From JAZTZP01 sp045637525 (lineage in GTDB: Bacteria > Bacillota > Clostridia > UBA1381), in assembly GCA_045637525.1 (NCBI GenBank), contig JAZTZP010000024.1:1-22882 (forward strand): a stretch of 22,882 nt of DNA, read 5' to 3'. Position 1 is the stretch's first letter. Each line of letters begins with the position of its first letter. Made by a program: the position numbers and the translations under genes. Positions 8,145 through 14,729 of the stretch are shown in pieces. The notes beneath the pieces were generated by a model that was given only the letters and a program-made list of their open reading frames with translations, was not told the origin of the DNA and made no database searches.

Positions 8145-8161
8145 CTGTGTTTGTTTGCTAA

Positions 8162-8227
8162 CATAGTTGGGCACGTCAGACTGCCGAATATGCTTAATTA
8201 TTCGACAGTCTGACGTCCCCAACCGTG
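8162..8227. repeat. Palindromic GTTGGG(G/C)ACGT repeat, copy 4 (short form)
   Basis: CATAGTTGGGCACGTCAGACTG at the left and CAGTCTGACGTCCCCAACCGTG at the right enclose only about 20 bases, giving a near-perfect hairpin. It is the shortest complete copy and shows the asymmetric outer flanks CATAG and CCGTG also seen in copy 3. Confidence 0.88.
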
Positions 8228-8238
8228 CGACAGGCTAA

Positions 8239-8916
8239 GCGACGTATGATGCACTGGGAGGATTTTGGTCAAGCAAAGCGAGAGATTTCAAAAAAGAAAT
8301 TGATGGTGCTACCGAAGATTGGAATAATGCTAAAGGCGATATATACGCCGAGAATAATGCTAGGTATAGAGCCGTTGTAGCTCGTCAAGGTGCTTATGCT
8401 AATGGTTATACAGATGATTTTGACTATACCCGGGGGCAAGGTTCGTTGGTTTATATTGGAGCGCATACAGTTGTTAGCCCAGCTAATCATGCAAGCGTAA
8501 TTATAATGGTCGATTCCAACAGTGCATATTATGGTACTGGTAATTTTACAGCCAATGAATCACTATGGGGCGGAATGGTGCAGTATGCAACGATAGGTGC
8601 TGGAAGTGTAGATGGTAATTTAGTTAGCGGGATCAATCGTAAAAAAGATATTAAGTTAAATAATAAAAATGAAATGATAGATTCGGGTGCAACTGGTGAT
8701 ACAATGATTGCTACATTGTTTGCATACGAGGAATATTATAGAAGAAATAATACTTTGGACTATACCCTATTCCCTGGAAAAAATAGTGCAGGTGAGCATA
8801 ATTCAAATTCATTTGCACGCGGAATACTAAATGCAGCGGGTGTTTATCCTGCAAAACCACCAAGAAATCTCCCTGGTTGGGAACAACCACTCGAAGCATG
8901 GCGCTTCAGACCATAG
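8239..8916 (+). pseudogene. Rhs-type toxin C-terminal fragment (predicted effector domain)
   Basis: The frame is open from 8239, just after a repeat, to TAG at 8914-8916, about 225 residues with no initiation signal, so it is the severed 3' end of a larger gene. It begins YDALGGFWSSKARDFKKEID, which looks like the linker after an Rhs core. The last 155 residues carry a conserved His in SPANHASVIIMVDSN and the segment HNSNSFARGILNAAG before a PGWEQP end. I recall this His plus NSNSF combination from toxin or effector domains thought to be papain/NlpC-like hydrolases, but I cannot verify that here. An immunity-like gene follows 12 bases later. A short product from TTG 8446 is possible but has no good ribosome site. 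Confidence 0.65.
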
Positions 8917-8928
8917 GAGGAAAGGAAT

Positions 8929-9324
8929 ATGAGGAAAAAAATTATGACATATGGTTTGGCTGTTTTAGCGGTAACTATTTTGGTAACCGTTGTAATCGCA
9001 TTATTAAATCCTTTGCGTAAGTCACGGGAACAAATAACAGAAAACATATTAAAACTTACACCTATTGGTACGAGCATGGAAGATGTCATTCATGTAATTG
9101 AGAGCAATAAAAAATGGGAATGGTCTGGACACATAAATCCTAATGGGTTCTTAAAACAGCCACCGCCACCAGAACCCAGAACAACTGTTGGATCACGGTC
9201 AATTAAAGTATTTGCTGGCGATTACAGAAATATTTTTGTGACTTCTGTGACTGTTTTTTGGGGATTTGATGAAAATTCAAAATTGATTGATGTTTGGGTG
9301 TGGAAAGATACAGATGGGTTGTGA
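8929..9324 (+). CDS. Probable immunity protein for the upstream toxin fragment
   Basis: A 131-residue protein with a strong ribosome site (AGGAGG at 8915-8920, overlapping the upstream stop). An N-terminal membrane segment (YGLAVLAVTILVTVVIALL, about 8-26) leads to a small exported domain with GTSMEDVIHVIES, a G-R-S-I-K segment and the VTVFWGFDENSKLIDVWVWKD end. Small membrane-anchored proteins of this shape following Rhs toxin ends are usual for immunity proteins acting at the cell envelope. That agrees with a toxin that hydrolyses something in the wall or membrane. The pairing is inferred from the 12-base gap and strand. The next palindromic repeat begins two bases after the stop. Confidence 0.7.
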   Translation: MRKKIMTYGLAVLAVTILVTVVIALLNPLRKSREQITENILKLTPIGTSMEDVIHVIESNKKWEWSGHINPNGFLKQPPPPEPRTTVGSRSIKVFAGDYRNIFVTSVTVFWGFDENSKLIDVWVWKDTDGL

Positions 9325-9326
9325 TG

Positions 9327-9516
9327 CATAGTTGGGGACGTCAGACTGTCGAATAATCGGAAGATAGTTGGGGACGTCAGACTGTCGAATAATTCAAAAT
9401 TTCAATCAATGACAAAACAAAGAATGGCTTAAAACTGATGTTTCTGCGTTTTTAAATTAAGAAATCTTATTTTTTCAACAGTCTGACGTCCCCAATCATC
9501 ACCGTTCCCAATCATC
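9327..9516. repeat. Palindromic repeat, copy 5 (with doubled left end)
   Basis: The left end TAGTTGGGGACGTCAGACTG occurs twice (9329 and 9365) as part of a 29-base perfect direct repeat. The right end TTCAACAGTCTGACGTCCCC lies at 9474-9493. The interior shares TTAAAACTGATGTTT with copy 3 (one base different), so the two are the same element. Confidence 0.85.
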
Positions 9517-9519
9517 ACG

Positions 9520-9684
9520 ATAACGGATGCTACGAAAGTATATGAGTTCTATGGTATAACTAGATATATAAATAAAGAAGATTGGACAGTCGATGTTGAA
9601 TGGGATATGGGAGCAGGAACTATTACTGTGAAACAGAATGGATTAGATGATGTAACATTAAAAGTGGGGTGTTTGGGCGTATGA
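9520..9684 (+). pseudogene. C-terminal tail fragment (probable toxin tail)
   Basis: A start-less frame of about 54 residues leaves the repeat and ends at TGA 9682-9684. It contains VYEFYGITRYINKEDWTVDV and a final beta-rich GTITVKQNGLDDVTLKVG. It overlaps the ATG of the next gene as ATGA, the signature of translational coupling, so the pair once formed an operon. It has a typical protein end but no recognisable family. Confidence 0.5.
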
Positions 9685-9965
9685 TATGGAATATTTTAAT
9701 TATATTTTTTAATACTGCAATAGGTGTGTTATACGGTGAATACGGTATGGACATTGCAAAGTATATATTAAGTATTACACGAATAAAATCATATTTCTTA
9801 CCATTAATTATAATTTCTGTAGTAATAAATTTAGGTATTTATTTAATCAAGTATCGTAGAAAAGTAAAATGGTATAGAATGGTTATTCACTTGTTTATAT
9901 ATACTATGATTTGTGTAATTTCTTGTTATGTATATGTAGTATTTACTTTTTTAAAAGGCATGTAG
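9681..9965 (+). CDS. Small multi-pass membrane protein, possible immunity protein
   Basis: About 94 residues from ATG 9681, or 98 from GTG 9669; the ATGA overlap with the upstream stop favours 9681. Three hydrophobic helices are visible: IWNILIIFFNTAIGVLY, FLPLIIISVVINLGIYLI and LFIYTMICVISCYVYVVF. The loops are basic (YRRKVKWYR). Small polytopic proteins coupled to toxin tails often protect against membrane-active toxins. That is inference from position. No family is recognised. Confidence 0.55.
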   Translation: MIWNILIIFFNTAIGVLYGEYGMDIAKYILSITRIKSYFLPLIIISVVINLGIYLIKYRRKVKWYRMVIHLFIYTMICVISCYVYVVFTFLKGM

Positions 9966-9983
9966 ACAAACATCCTTAAAAAA

Positions 9984-10047
9984 GGTAACATAGTTGAAAG
10001 GTAACATAGTTGGGGACGTTTAACGATACAGGCGTCCCCAGCTGTGC
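9984..10047. repeat. Palindromic repeat, copy 6 (minimal)
   Basis: TGGGGACG (10011-10018) pairs with CGTCCCCA (10033-10040). GGTAACATAGTTG occurs twice in tandem (9984 and 10000). The right flank reads CAGCTGTGC. This is the downstream limit of the toxin graveyard. Confidence 0.8.
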
Positions 10048-10141
10048 AGGATTCTCTTCAAGACAATTATATCAAATATTTAAATGCTACGCTATAGGAA
10101 ATTTTCATAACTTTTTGTGCCTTTGAGCGTAGCGGAAAGAA

Positions 10142-11749
10142 ATGGTCATAAAAATGGATAAAAGTATGAATATCTCTAAGTATATTATGAAAAAAAGGTT
10201 TTTTTCGGCTATGGTTATAGTGATTTTTTGTATAATATTTATGGGAGTGTGTGCAAATGCGAGTGAATATGCACAGCGTTCGGAGTATAGGGCATTTATT
10301 GATTATATGCCGATAGATATATATACAATAGACGATTATACATATATAGATGCAGAAGAATTAGTTAATTATGGGTTTAATGTTGACTATAACGAAGAGG
10401 CACGCAGTATTAACATAGAGCGTATCAGATATGCATCACCGACTTATTCAAGAGAATTATGGGAAAAGAGCATATCGGAAAAAAATCAGGCAAGGATTAT
10501 AGATACTGACATAAATGTTTATCTTGAAGGAAAGCAGATTGATTGCTTTTATGCCGATGGAAAAGTGTTGATTATGATAGATAACCTTGCAAGTTTAGGG
10601 GAATTTGACTGGAATTCATATTATAAAACAGTTTCGATTACTATTTTTCAGCATGAGCTTGAAGAAGAGTTGAACAATACGGATAACGTTGTAGAAATGG
10701 AATATGATGGAGAGGTTACGTTTTTTAAGAGCGGTACTGCGAAGTACCGGGGTCAGGTCAATGAGCAAAATTTACCCCATGGTATTGGAGTTGCAGAGTT
10801 TAAGTATGATGTTATACGAATAAAGTACCTTGGATATTTTTCTGACGGAAAGCCGGATGGTGTTGTATATAAAGAAACACGTTATTTACCTCACAGAGGG
10901 AGACTTCGAGATACATATTTTATGGGAGAAATTGACGGAAGCAAGGAAGCGAGACGTGAATCTATATATGATGACAAATATTACCTTGTTGAAGTGATTC
11001 GTGAACCTAATTTTGGTGTGTCTGATTTGCCGATAGAGGCAATTCCATATGATGGTGAGGAAAGCATGCCGGACAGAACGGTTTATAAAAAAGGTTTCTA
11101 CTATGAAAGATGGGATGGAATGACCGGATGTCATGAGTATAGAATATGGCATGACGGTGAAGAGAGCCAATTAATAACGGACATTTGTTTTTATGGCAGG
11201 GGTTCTGATGGAGAACAGGTCAATTATCTTAGAGAAGAAAATAAAGCGGTTAAGTACACAACGGAGTTTTATGAATATAAAAACGGCAAGAAAATTTTTT
11301 ATGACGGACATATACATACTGTTGCAGGTGAACCGTTAGTATTAAATTCGCCCGCTCACGGTTCGGAAAAGATATGGCCTGAAATATTAGTCTTTGTAAA
11401 TGGAGAGCAGGTTGTGTCCAGAAACAAATGGGATAGCAGTATCAACAATCCGATTATGAAAAATGATCGTGTCCTTGTTCCGATGCGGGCAATTTTTGAA
11501 AAACTCGGAGCGGAAGTTACATGGGATGAGATGACGGAAACGGTTACAGCTGTTAAAGATGGCAGAACGGTGTCTTTGCAGATAAATAATAAAGATATGT
11601 ATTTTGACGGTGAACTTTTTGTTTCAGACGTTGAACCTGTTATTTTTAATGATAGTACATATGTTCCCGTTCGTGTTATATCGGAAGTATTTTTTGCTGA
11701 AGTGAGCTGGCATGATGATATAAAAGTGGTAGAGGTGCTTGTTTCGTAG
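10142..11749 (+). CDS. Exported protein with MORN-like and copper-amine-oxidase-N-like domains
   Basis: A 535-residue exported protein. After a short basic start, a signal sequence (MKKRFFSAMVIVIFCIIFMGVCANA, in overlapping pieces at about 16-40) is followed by a probable cleavage site. Residues about 50-95 (YTYIDAEELVNYGFNVDYNE) look like a degenerate copper amine oxidase N-terminal domain. Residues about 185-240 contain a MORN-like stretch (GTAKYRGQVNEQNLPHGIG, FSDGKPDGV). Residues about 420-535 are a good copper-amine-oxidase-N domain pair (RVLVPMRAIFEKLGAEVTWD, STYVPVRVISEVF). In Clostridia this domain is a structural module of surface proteins and does not imply an oxidase. Start 10142 has only GGAAAG nearby; a later Met at 10187 would give a classic signal peptide. 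A terminator follows. The substrate or role is unknown. Confidence 0.8.
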   Translation: MVIKMDKSMNISKYIMKKRFFSAMVIVIFCIIFMGVCANASEYAQRSEYRAFIDYMPIDIYTIDDYTYIDAEELVNYGFNVDYNEEARSINIERIRYASPTYSRELWEKSISEKNQARIIDTDINVYLEGKQIDCFYADGKVLIMIDNLASLGEFDWNSYYKTVSITIFQHELEEELNNTDNVVEMEYDGEVTFFKSGTAKYRGQVNEQNLPHGIGVAEFKYDVIRIKYLGYFSDGKPDGVVYKETRYLPHRGRLRDTYFMGEIDGSKEARRESIYDDKYYLVEVIREPNFGVSDLPIEAIPYDGEESMPDRTVYKKGFYYERWDGMTGCHEYRIWHDGEESQLITDICFYGRGSDGEQVNYLREENKAVKYTTEFYEYKNGKKIFYDGHIHTVAGEPLVLNSPAHGSEKIWPEILVFVNGEQVVSRNKWDSSINNPIMKNDRVLVPMRAIFEKLGAEVTWDEMTETVTAVKDGRTVSLQINNKDMYFDGELFVSDVEPVIFNDSTYVPVRVISEVFFAEVSWHDDIKVVEVLVS

Positions 11750-11781
11750 TCAAAAAATATTCATGTGACAGCCGACTGAAT

Positions 11782-11824
11782 AAGTATAAAAGGAGCTGGA
11801 ATTTTCGCTCCTTTTATACTTTTG
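11782..11824 (+). terminator. Rho-independent terminator
   Basis: AAGTATAAAAGGAGC (11782-11796) pairs perfectly with GCTCCTTTTATACTT (11807-11821) around a ten-base loop, with T residues following. Core and loop closely resemble the hairpin at 14366-14415. Confidence 0.93.
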
Positions 11825-11865
11825 TTAATGGTTGAATTGTACTAAGAAAAAGAAGAATAGAGGAA

Positions 11866-11895
11866 TTGACAATATAATCTGATGTATGGTATAAT
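11866..11895 (+). promoter_or_regulatory. Consensus promoter for the TSUP permease gene
   Basis: TTGACA (11866-11871) and TGG-TATAAT (11890-11895) with an 18-bp spacer. Both hexamers are perfect and the -10 is extended. The start would fall near 11902, about 65 bases before the TTG start codon. Confidence 0.88.
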
Positions 11896-11967
11896 ATACA
11901 AGTGAAAAAAGTTGGAAAATTAATATGTATTAGTTTGAAATAAATAATGAAAATGGAGGACGTTTTT

Positions 11968-12693
11968 TTGGAAACAGAAATTTTTATTATAATTTTATTG
12001 GTAGCTGCGGCAGGTGGTTTTATACAGCGGGTAAGTGGATTTGGTTTTGGTATTTTTGTTATGCTTTTCTTCCCGTATATTGTACATCCGCATACTGCGG
12101 CGGCGGCAATATCAACATTAATTTCTTTCAGTATGTCTACTTATAATGCAGTTATATACAGGAAAAATATTCCTTATAAAAAAATAATTCCCTTAGTTGT
12201 GGGCAGTTTAATTCTGATTCCGATTGCTGTTCATTTTTCGGTTTCAATTTCAAGTGAGTTCTTTAAAAAGCTTCTTGGAATAGTTCTTATTTGTTTGAGT
12301 GTATATTTTCTTTTCTTCAATCAACGTATAAAAATAAAGCCTTCTGCTAAAAATGGTTTATTGGCAGGCGGTGTTAGCGGAATACTCACCGGTTTGTTTT
12401 CTACCGGCGGGCCACCGATAGTTTTGTATCTTATGAATGCGCTCGATAATAATGCTGTATATTTTGCATCAACGCAGTTTTATTTCGGTATAACCGGAAT
12501 TTACTCAACATTGGTCAGAGTTTTTAACGGAATTATTACGCCAGAGATACTTTTATACGCCGTTATTGGCTTCATCGGCTGTATTGGCGGAAATCTGGCA
12601 GGTAAATTTGTTTTCAATAAGCTGGATGCACAAAAGCTCAGACAAATAATATATGTTGGCATGATTTTGAGCGGTATAATTATGGTTGTATAA
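11968..12693 (+). CDS. TauE/SafE-type (TSUP) sulfite/organosulfur permease
   Basis: A polytopic membrane protein of about 241 residues with the TSUP family signatures: RVSGFGFGIFVML in the first repeat and the mirrored STGGPPIVLYLM in the second, plus a GNLAGKF motif near the end. Around seven to eight hydrophobic helices are evident. Members move sulfite, sulfoacetate, taurine-derived or other small organic anions, and specificity cannot be read here. The start is chosen as TTG 11968 because GGAGG (11955-11959) sits eight bases before it. The ATGs at 11947 and 11953 lack a ribosome site, and the second overlaps this GGAGG. It has its own strong promoter and lies 69 bases before the hydrolase gene, so the two may be cotranscribed. 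Confidence 0.88.
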   Translation: METEIFIIILLVAAAGGFIQRVSGFGFGIFVMLFFPYIVHPHTAAAAISTLISFSMSTYNAVIYRKNIPYKKIIPLVVGSLILIPIAVHFSVSISSEFFKKLLGIVLICLSVYFLFFNQRIKIKPSAKNGLLAGGVSGILTGLFSTGGPPIVLYLMNALDNNAVYFASTQFYFGITGIYSTLVRVFNGIITPEILLYAVIGFIGCIGGNLAGKFVFNKLDAQKLRQIIYVGMILSGIIMVV

Positions 12694-12762
12694 AGTATTT
12701 ACTGTTATATTATAGATTTTTTTAACAGTGACAGAGGATTTAATACATAGGAGGGGTTGATT

Positions 12763-14331
12763 ATGAACATTAAAATTCCGGCATTCGGAGAAACAAATTT
12801 CGCGGCAAATCAGGAGAATGCCAATTCACACGTTACAATAATTTCAGAGGCTGAAAAACAAACCTTTGCTTCGTACTGCGAGATGTTTGCAAATGAAGGA
12901 TTTGTAAAAAAAGAAGAATATACCAATGACACACATTTGTATGCGGCTTATTCAAAGGATAATACAGGCATATTTTTGAATTATTTTGAAAATACAGGAG
13001 AGCTTACTGTAGTTAAAGAAACAAATTGTCTTTATTTTTCATATAGTGATAATATGATGGAGGCAAGTGTTACGGCGCAGATAACACAAATTCACCTTGA
13101 GGATTTTGGAATGTCGTTTGCTGTTCGCCTGAGTGACGGAAGATTTATACTTTTTGATGGTGGCAGAGAATTTGAGCCGGATTGTGACAGGCTGTATGAG
13201 TGTCTTAAGGCGGGTTCTCCGTATTCAAAGCCTGTAATTGCCGCATGGATTATGACACATCCGCACAGCGATCATTTTCATTGCTGTATGCCGTTTATAG
13301 ATAAGTATGGGGATGATGTAGTGATTGAGAAATTCATGTTCAATTTCCCTGAACATGATGATTTTGAGCATTATCCTGCTCTTGCGAATAAGGATTGGCG
13401 TTTTGAGGACAGCTCACCGCATACAAATATACCGAAATTTAAAGAGAGAATTGCACGAACAAATGCAGATGTTTATACTCCTCATACGGGGCAGATATAT
13501 CAGATTGGTGATGCAAAATGCGAAATTCTTTCGAGCATGGATAACACAATACACTGTTCAAGCGATGTTAATGCATCTTCTGTTGTTGTGCGTATGGAGC
13601 TTGGGGGACAGGTTATTTTATGGACGGCTGATGCTTCTTTTTCAATTGCAAAAATTCCGGAGAGATACGGAGAATATCTCAAATCGGATATTTTGCAAAT
13701 TCCGCATCACGGATTTCAGGTTGGTACTGCCGAGGGGGAAATTGAGGGCTATGAATACATAAAACCGAGCGTTTGCTTTATTGCTGTTTCGGATTATAAC
13801 GCATATACAGCCTTTTGCACATTCAGAAAGGGTACTGCTCATATTATGAGTAAGTCTGGGATTGATGAACTGATTACGGGTGAAGTACAGCGTACGATTA
13901 CGCTTCCGTATAATGCACCGGCATATGCAAAAAAGGAGCTTGAGCGAAAATATCTGGCAGGGCGTGAAAATTGCGGTGCATATACATGGATTTATACCGA
14001 TCTGGACACTTCATGCAAAGAGGATTTTTGCTTTACCGTTCTTAACACAACACAAATTGCGGCAAATATTTCGATTGATATTTTCTTTGAAGACTCATCA
14101 AGAACCATCCGCTATATCAAAGCGCAGATTCCGGCAATGAGTGTGCGTCGTATTTGTGTCATAGATTCAAATGATGCAGACGGTGATGCACTGTACTTTA
14201 ACTGGATGTCGCTTAAAGCGAGGGGAATACCTGAAAATGCGGCTTTTGCGGTAAGATTTATCAGTGATTTGCCGGTGGTTGTTTCGCATAAAACACATCG
14301 GGAAGGATATCGTTCAAGTATAGAGAGGTAA
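12763..14331 (+). CDS. Metallo-beta-lactamase-fold hydrolase with C-terminal ASRT-like domain
   Basis: A 522-residue cytoplasmic protein (no signal peptide). Residues about 110-390 form a metallo-beta-lactamase fold. The metal motif HPHSDH is at 166-171, a WTAD segment follows, and DILQIPHHG has His at about 315-316, a layout like the ComEC-type branch of the superfamily. Residues about 403-520 match the architecture of the Anabaena sensory rhodopsin transducer superfamily (PF07100): GAYTWIYTDLD, CFTVLNTTQIAANISIDIFF, IPAMSVRRICV, and DLPVVVSHKTHR at the end. That superfamily is proposed to bind small molecules, probably sugars. The ATG at 12763 sits six bases after AGGAGGGG; the in-frame TTG at 12757 abuts the site and is not used. 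Its place between the TSUP permease and the sugar operon suggests a carbohydrate substrate, which is inference. Confidence 0.85.
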   Translation: MNIKIPAFGETNFAANQENANSHVTIISEAEKQTFASYCEMFANEGFVKKEEYTNDTHLYAAYSKDNTGIFLNYFENTGELTVVKETNCLYFSYSDNMMEASVTAQITQIHLEDFGMSFAVRLSDGRFILFDGGREFEPDCDRLYECLKAGSPYSKPVIAAWIMTHPHSDHFHCCMPFIDKYGDDVVIEKFMFNFPEHDDFEHYPALANKDWRFEDSSPHTNIPKFKERIARTNADVYTPHTGQIYQIGDAKCEILSSMDNTIHCSSDVNASSVVVRMELGGQVILWTADASFSIAKIPERYGEYLKSDILQIPHHGFQVGTAEGEIEGYEYIKPSVCFIAVSDYNAYTAFCTFRKGTAHIMSKSGIDELITGEVQRTITLPYNAPAYAKKELERKYLAGRENCGAYTWIYTDLDTSCKEDFCFTVLNTTQIAANISIDIFFEDSSRTIRYIKAQIPAMSVRRICVIDSNDADGDALYFNWMSLKARGIPENAAFAVRFISDLPVVVSHKTHREGYRSSIER

Positions 14332-14342
14332 GTAAAATCATT

Positions 14343-14360
14343 CGGGGACGGATGTCCCCG
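14343..14360. repeat. Minimal GGGGAC/GTCCCC palindrome
   Basis: CGGGGAC, loop GGAT, GTCCCCG: a seven-pair hairpin 11 bases after the hydrolase stop, with the same GGGGACG core as the larger palindromes. Confidence 0.6.
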
Positions 14361-14365
14361 ATATG

Positions 14366-14415
14366 TAATCAAATACAAAAGGAGCCGGATTTTCCGCTCC
14401 TTTTGTATTTGATTA
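14366..14415. terminator. Strong hairpin, probable terminator of the hydrolase gene
   Basis: Twenty bases, TAATCAAATACAAAAGGAGC (14366-14385), pair perfectly with 14396-14415 around a ten-base loop. The right arm contains CCTTTTGTATTT rather than a clean T run. The core is nearly the same as the terminator at 11782-11821. Its right arm also merges into a fragment homologous to the LRR gene end. Confidence 0.7.
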
Positions 14416-14472
14416 TAAAGAAACATCCTCCGCTTCGCTTACCGGTATCATGGAAGCTGTATTTTCCCATAC
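14413..14472 (-). pseudogene. Remnant 3' end of a BspA-like LRR gene
   Basis: Read on the minus strand, this codes for WENTASMIPVSEAEDVSL and a stop. The intact LRR protein at 19828-21960 ends WGNTASMIPVSEAEDVSL. DNA homology, including bases past the stop, covers roughly 14403-14472 against 19818-19887 with a handful of differences. It ends where a palindromic repeat begins. It is the leftover tip of a deleted paralogue. Confidence 0.85.
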
Positions 14473-14473
14473 A

Positions 14474-14546
14474 ACATAGTTGGGGACGTGCCTGTTTCAT
14501 CACGTTTTGCGAGATGGTGTAAAAATGGCATAGATATGCGATTTGT
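14474..14546. repeat. Palindromic GTTGGGGACGT repeat, copy 7
   Basis: Bases 14479-14546 match copy 1 (5753-5820) at 67 of 68 positions. The right inverted end is absent. The repeat abuts the LRR remnant, so insertion or recombination here probably removed the paralogue. From 14547 to 14646 there is only a small GTATTTT/AAAATAC hairpin. Confidence 0.85.
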
Positions 14547-14646
14547 GAGTGAGTGATGAAATGTGCACACTGTAATGGTGAAGTATTTTGCTTTCAGTAA
14601 AATACAACTGTGAGTTGCATCACTGATTAAGTATAAAATAAATTGT

Positions 14647-14675
14647 TTGACAGAACAACTGTTTTGTGGTAAAAT
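14647..14675 (+). promoter_or_regulatory. Promoter of the kinase-DUF5107-murQ-GH16 operon
   Basis: TTGACA (14647-14652), a 17-bp spacer and TAAAAT (14670-14675), with TGTGG before the -10. It is the only strong promoter before the four genes. A short ACAG...CTGT inverted pair spans the -35 end and spacer and might be an operator for the XRE-type regulator encoded next, but it is too short to rely on. Confidence 0.82.
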
Positions 14676-14729
14676 ACAATAAAGAAATATAAAATTCTGA
14701 TAAAATATAAATAAAAGAAGATGAAAATA

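Noticed and set aside
13325..13762. 145-codon ORF inside the metallo-beta-lactamase gene
   Set aside because: It is a +1 shadow frame without a ribosome site, and the enclosing frame has the HPHSDH motif.
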